A stretch of 36,176 nucleotides of DNA. It comes from Myxococcales bacterium. Lineage in GTDB: Bacteria; Myxococcota; UBA796; SXON01. The DNA lies in NCBI GenBank assembly GCA_009692585.1, contig SHYX01000045.1, positions 1 to 36,176 on the forward strand, in the 5' to 3' direction. How positions within the stretch are numbered: the first letter of the stretch is position 1; each line of letters starts with the position of its first letter. Position numbers and translations under genes: made by a program. Of this stretch, positions 32,976 to 36,176 are shown piece by piece. Under the pieces are notes generated by a model, which was not told the DNA's origin, did no database searches, and saw only the letters and a list, made by a program, of their open reading frames with translations.

Positions 32976-33712
32976 CCCCACTCTGCTCGCTGACGGGGGT
33001 TTCGGTCGTCTACCGCCGCCCGTGGAGCGGCGAGGCGCCGAAACGAGCCTTGACCGACATCAACCTTACGATCCACGCGGGCGAGTCCGTCGGCCTGGTC
33101 GGCGAGAGCGGCTGCGGCAAGACCACGCTCGTCCGCGTCGCGTGTGGGCTCGTGCGGCGCGAGAGTGGGGATGTATGCACCCTCGGTGTCGATCCCGCGC
33201 ACACGGGTGGCCCGCCAGCGCGCGCGCAGCTCCTCGTCCAGGACGCGGCCGCCGCGCTCAATCCCGGCCTGCGTGTCCGCGAGTGGCTGGCGGAGTCGGC
33301 CCGGGTCCACCGGCCGGGCGATCGCGACGCGGGAGCACGCGCCCTGGCTGCGTACGGCTTGGGGCATCGCGCCGACGCCTACCCGGACGCGCTCAGCGGC
33401 GGCGAAAAGCGACGGGTGGCGCTGGCCGCGTTGTCACTCGCCGACCCGTTGATCGTCTTTTACGACGAGCCGACCGCCGGACTCGACGCCGCGCGGACGG
33501 CCGAGCTGCTGGAGCTCCTGCAGTCCCGCCGAGGCGCCGATCGGGCGGTGGTGATGGTCACCCACGACCTGCTCCTGGCCAGACACCTGTGCACCCGGGT
33601 CGTCTTCCTGCACGCCGGGCGGGTGGTGGAGGACGTGCCGTCGGCCGAGCTGCCCTCGGTCACCGAGCCGTCCGCCCGGCGGCTCTGCATCGCAAGCGGA
33701 TTACTGTCGTGA
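32972..33712 (+). CDS. ABC transporter ATPase, DppF/OppF type (short)
   Basis: This 246-residue ATPase starts with GTG at 32972, overlapping the stop of the first ATPase. It has Walker A GESGCGKT (44-51), the Q-loop VQDAAAALNP (Q90), the signature LSGGEKRR (141-148), Walker B IVFYDEP (161-167) and the switch histidine H198 in MVTHDL. The N-terminal part before Walker A resembles OppF (VYRRPWSGEAPKRALTDI). It lacks the C-terminal extension normally found in OppF/DppF. It is a second subunit, so the importer has two distinct ATPases, as in the family. Confidence 0.9.
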   Translation: MTPLCSLTGVSVVYRRPWSGEAPKRALTDINLTIHAGESVGLVGESGCGKTTLVRVACGLVRRESGDVCTLGVDPAHTGGPPARAQLLVQDAAAALNPGLRVREWLAESARVHRPGDRDAGARALAAYGLGHRADAYPDALSGGEKRRVALAALSLADPLIVFYDEPTAGLDAARTAELLELLQSRRGADRAVVMVTHDLLLARHLCTRVVFLHAGRVVEDVPSAELPSVTEPSARRLCIASGLLS

Positions 33713-34860
33713 TGCTCCTTCTACACGCTGTCGCCATCGCTTCGGAAACGCCCGACTGGCACGCGGCCCAGGCCCGCCAGTTCCTGAAGAAGGGATGGGC
33801 GCATGACGCGGACTCCGAGGTCCGCGCCGGCCTCGCGCTGGAGGACAGCCACGTCGAGCTCAACAGCTTGTGCGTGGAGTTGGCCCGCGCCCAGGGAGAC
33901 ATCGACCGCGCGCTGGCCTGCGCGTCCCGAGGCGCGGCCGCCTCCAGTGGCGACCTCGAAGGCCGGGCTGCGCTCTCGCAGCAGGAGGCCTGGCTGCGGG
34001 CGAACTTCGGCTGGGTCGAGCTGCGTGGACCGGAGGGCATGCCGCGTGTCCACGTGGAGCCCATCGCCACCGGGCTCGTGCTCGACGCCGAGTTGCAGAG
34101 CTTCCTCGCCGACGCCGCCACCAGGGGGCGCGCGGGGCTCGATCTTCCCGCGCGCGTCGCGCTTCCTCTCGGCGACTACACCGTGCTGGGGCATCCCCTC
34201 AACATCGTCGCCGCTCAGACGCGTACGTTGAACCTTCCCCCTTCGGATTTCATCGCCGCGGCCGGGCGCGGTCGTCGCCTGGACGCGGCCGCCGGCCTGC
34301 TGGCCCTCTCCGGCTTCGACCTCGCCAACCATCGACCGGGGCTCCAGGCGGAATTGAGCCTCTCGTTCCCGCTCCGGGTGGGACGGCTGGGCCTCGGCGT
34401 GAGCTGGGAGCTGCGCGCGTGGACGCAGGCCGGGCAGGGCGATGTCCTCTCGCCGAACACCGCCGGCGGCCTCGTCCGGTACGGGGTGCCCCTCGAGCTC
34501 GGCGGCGCCGTGCTGTTGACGCCCGCAGCGGTGGTCCGCGCGGTCATGCTTCCCGGCCTGGCGCTCGCCTGTGACGGCACCACCTTGCCCCTGTCGTGTG
34601 CGCCAGGGGTCGCGGCCGGTGACGAGCTACCGGTCTACGCCAACGGCTGGGGCGTGATCCCCGGCGCCGAGTTGGCCTTGGAGCTCGCCGTGGGTCGGGT
34701 CGTACTTGGCGTCCGGGGTGGCATCGGCCACGTGGTGGCCCTCGTGCCCCAGCCGAGCCAGCTTGCGCTCGGCGACCGGCTGGTCGCGTTCCGCACCGAG
34801 CCGCCCGATCTACACGGCACCGCCTGGTCCGGAGCCGCCACGATCGGCTTTGGCCTGTAG
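33712..34860 (+). CDS. Exported protein with a TPR region and possible outer-membrane barrel
   Basis: This 382-residue protein starts with ATG at 33712, in frame with a GTG at 33709 that overlaps the upstream stop. MLLLHAVAIASETPDW looks like a short signal peptide. Residues 12-100 are helical and TPR-like (ARQFLKKGWAHDADSEVRAG). From about residue 205 the sequence alternates beta strands (LQAELSLSFPLRVGRLGLG, TAGGLVRYGVPLELGGAV) and ends in a strand with a terminal aromatic plus Leu (WSGAATIGFGL). This fits an outer-membrane beta barrel, although the terminal residue is Leu. I do not recognise the family. It closes the nine-gene run and is 70 bases from rpsR. Confidence 0.7.
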   Translation: MLLLHAVAIASETPDWHAAQARQFLKKGWAHDADSEVRAGLALEDSHVELNSLCVELARAQGDIDRALACASRGAAASSGDLEGRAALSQQEAWLRANFGWVELRGPEGMPRVHVEPIATGLVLDAELQSFLADAATRGRAGLDLPARVALPLGDYTVLGHPLNIVAAQTRTLNLPPSDFIAAAGRGRRLDAAAGLLALSGFDLANHRPGLQAELSLSFPLRVGRLGLGVSWELRAWTQAGQGDVLSPNTAGGLVRYGVPLELGGAVLLTPAAVVRAVMLPGLALACDGTTLPLSCAPGVAAGDELPVYANGWGVIPGAELALELAVGRVVLGVRGGIGHVVALVPQPSQLALGDRLVAFRTEPPDLHGTAWSGAATIGFGL

Positions 34861-34874
34861 CGCCCCCGGGACGG

Positions 34875-34903
34875 TTGACGCTGAGTCCGCGGCCGGATAG
34901 CCG
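34875..34903 (+). promoter_or_regulatory. Candidate promoter of the isolated rpsR gene
   Basis: TTGACG at 34875-34880 is followed after 17 bases by TAGCCG (34898-34903). The -35 is strong and the -10 is weak. It lies 27 bases before the rpsR ATG. GGAG at 34922-34925, five bases before the ATG, is a good ribosome-binding site. Confidence 0.35.
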
Positions 34904-34930
34904 TCGACCCTCGCACGCATCGGAGTTCCC

Positions 34931-35137
34931 ATGTCTGACACCCCAGTCGCCAAGAAGCCCGCCGACGACCCCGCGGACTACAAGGACGCAGCCCGTCTCA
35001 AGCGCTTCCTCACCGAGCGCGGAAAGATCCTGCCCCGCCGCATGACGGGGCTCAGCTCGCTCCAGCAGCGCCACGTCGGCCTCGCGATCAAGCGGGCCCG
35101 CCACCTCGCGCTCCTGCCCTACGTCAACCGCGAGTAG
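34931..35137 (+). CDS. rpsR: 30S ribosomal protein S18 (zinc-free form)
   Basis: S18 binds near S6 on the 30S platform. The 68-residue protein shows the family core [26 protein letters not shown] (rough residues 17-38, with [12 protein letters not shown] the strongest part), then [20 protein letters not shown] and ALLPY near the C terminus. There are no cysteines, so it is the zinc-free form. It is slightly shorter than the usual 75-80 residues. It is not followed by rplI nor preceded by rpsF, which is the usual arrangement. A GGAG ribosome-binding site supports the start. It has its own candidate promoter at 34875. Confidence 0.93.
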   Translation: MSDTPVAKKPADDPADYKDAARLKRFLTERGKILPRRMTGLSSLQQRHVGLAIKRARHLALLPYVNRE

Positions 35138-35138
35138 G

Positions 35139-35153
35139 GCGCGGCCGCCGCGC
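35139..35153. terminator. Perfect GC inverted repeat between rpsR and the glycosyltransferase gene
   Basis: A 7-base inverted repeat (GCGCGGC, then C, then GCCGCGC) sits just after the rpsR stop and two bases before the end of the convergent glycosyltransferase gene. It could form a strong, short hairpin usable from both sides. No T-run follows on either strand, so it is not a classical intrinsic terminator. Confidence 0.3.
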
Positions 35154-35154
35154 G

Positions 35155-36111
35155 TCAGCGGCCGATGATCGCCCGTTCGAGGGTGGCCACACACCTGCGC
35201 ACCCCGTGATGCGTACTGAGCCAGGCGAAGATGTCGTCCGCCACCGGCAACGCGGGGATGTCGTCGTGGTCGGGGTCGTGCAGCACGACGCTCGCGGCTT
35301 CTGGAATGCCCCCTACGGCGGTGCCAATCGTTGGTAGGCCACGCGCCGCCGCTTCGAGGAGCACCAGGCCGAGGCCCTCGGCGCCGGTCCCGTCGGGGTA
35401 CGGTCGCGACATCAGCGCCAGCGCCCAGGTGCCGTCCCACGGGATGTCTCGGGTGGCGCCGGTGAACCGCGCGTCGACGCCCAACCGGCCGGCGAGCGCC
35501 TCCAGCTTCGAACGCTCGGGCCCATCGCCGACGATCACCACCGGACGTCCGAGACGGGCCCCCAGTCGCACCACCCGATCGACGCCCTTCTGCGTTATAA
35601 GTCGCGACACAGATAGTATTGCATCGCCCCGCGACGCCGGCAGCATCGGCTCGATGGGGAAGGGCAGCACCGAATGGGTACCCCCGAGCAGGCCGCCGAG
35701 GAACCGAGAGACCGGGAGGTTGAGCGCCCTGGCGGCCACGCTGTCGCGACCGGGAAGGAGGGCCGGCCGGGTGAGGTCGGAGCCGTGCCACCCGACCAGG
35801 ATCCGGCGATCATTCCTCAAGGCCAGCGCCAGGGGCCAGGTGCTGCAGAGCACGATGTCATCGCGACCCAACCGGGGCCGAAGCGCCGCCGCCGCCCAGA
35901 GGTGCCCCCATCGATTCCAGCTCGGCCCGTGCAGCCGGTGGAAGGGGATGTCCGCGTCGGGCTCACCGAAGCGTGCGAAGATGTCGACCTCGTGACCAGC
36001 TGCGGTCAGCGCCCCGGCGACTGCGCCCGTCCAGGTCCCCACGCCCCCGAGGAAGGGCGGATACTCGGTGGTGACGACCCTGATCCGCACTCGGACCGAT
36101 ATCCCCGGCAC
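35155..36111 (-). CDS. Glycosyltransferase, family 4-like
   Basis: This 318-residue protein is a GT-B glycosyltransferase of the group 1 (GT4) type. The N-terminal domain has VVTTEYPPFLGGVGTW, a typical GT4 start. The C-terminal domain has ILSVSRLITQKGVDRVV, VIVGDGPERSKLEALA, and EGLGLVLLEAAARGLPTIGT with the conserved E-x7-E donor-binding pattern. It is at the short end for the family (about 350-400). The GTG at 36111 has GGAGG five bases upstream and is preferred. Another GTG at 36117 falls within that ribosome-binding site. Donor and acceptor sugars are unknown. It would act in the cytoplasm or on the inner membrane face, making envelope glycans. It is convergent with rpsR. Confidence 0.88.
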   Translation of the reverse strand: MPGISVRVRIRVVTTEYPPFLGGVGTWTGAVAGALTAAGHEVDIFARFGEPDADIPFHRLHGPSWNRWGHLWAAAALRPRLGRDDIVLCSTWPLALALRNDRRILVGWHGSDLTRPALLPGRDSVAARALNLPVSRFLGGLLGGTHSVLPFPIEPMLPASRGDAILSVSRLITQKGVDRVVRLGARLGRPVVIVGDGPERSKLEALAGRLGVDARFTGATRDIPWDGTWALALMSRPYPDGTGAEGLGLVLLEAAARGLPTIGTAVGGIPEAASVVLHDPDHDDIPALPVADDIFAWLSTHHGVRRCVATLERAIIGR

Positions 36112-36176
36112 CGACACCTCCGACGGACCTTCGTCACCCGTCCTACCTCTGGGGGTGGCGCGATTCGCCGCGGCGC

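Overview
The window is a GC-rich, densely packed bacterial chromosome segment with no RNA genes, mobile elements or CRISPR arrays that I can see. MopE-type metal-binding repeats, FG-GAP propellers, a kinase-like protein with a periplasmic TPR tail and many lipoproteins suggest a Gram-negative myxobacterium or relative (Myxococcota, the former Deltaproteobacteria). This placement is inferred from gene content only. Many adjacent genes overlap by ATGA, GTGA or TGATG, so translational coupling looks common.

Layout. 1-46: possible 5' end of a minus-strand gene. 196-7096 (+): a complete System I cytochrome c maturation operon, ccmABCDEFGHI, including a 40-residue ccmD. 7122-8758 (-): a DsbA/HCCA-isomerase-like protein coupled to an RNA 2'-phosphotransferase (KptA/Tpt1) fused to a NUDIX hydrolase. 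8936-11144 (+): small membrane protein, AIM24-family protein and M48 metalloprotease, each coupled to the next. 11083-12986 (-): two coupled proteins of unknown function, the upstream one a membrane protein. 13028-14206 (+): exported DUF2314-domain protein. 14216-15313 (-): exported alpha/beta hydrolase. 15381-18233 (+): large lipoprotein with eight MopE-like repeats and a probable seven-bladed FG-GAP propeller. 18212-24608 (-): lipoprotein, purH, zinc-ribbon/TPR membrane protein, purD and a TrmN6-like methyltransferase.

24691-34860 (+): nine tightly spaced genes that look like one operon: a pseudokinase with one membrane span and a periplasmic TPR tail, two lipoproteins, a peptide-type ABC importer (binding protein, two permeases, two short ATPases) and an exported TPR/barrel-like protein. 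34931-35137 (+): an isolated zinc-free ribosomal protein S18 gene. 35155-36111 (-): a family 4-like glycosyltransferase.

How the genes work together. The ccm genes form one pathway: heme export and handling (ABCDE), ligation (FHI) and apocytochrome reduction (GH). The purH/purD cluster supplies purine synthesis steps. The two most unusual items are the KptA-NUDIX fusion, which joins an enzyme that makes an ADP-ribose cyclic phosphate to a possible diphosphate hydrolase, and the operon linking a catalytically dead kinase to a reduced peptide transporter and envelope proteins. Both interpretations are inferences from sequence.
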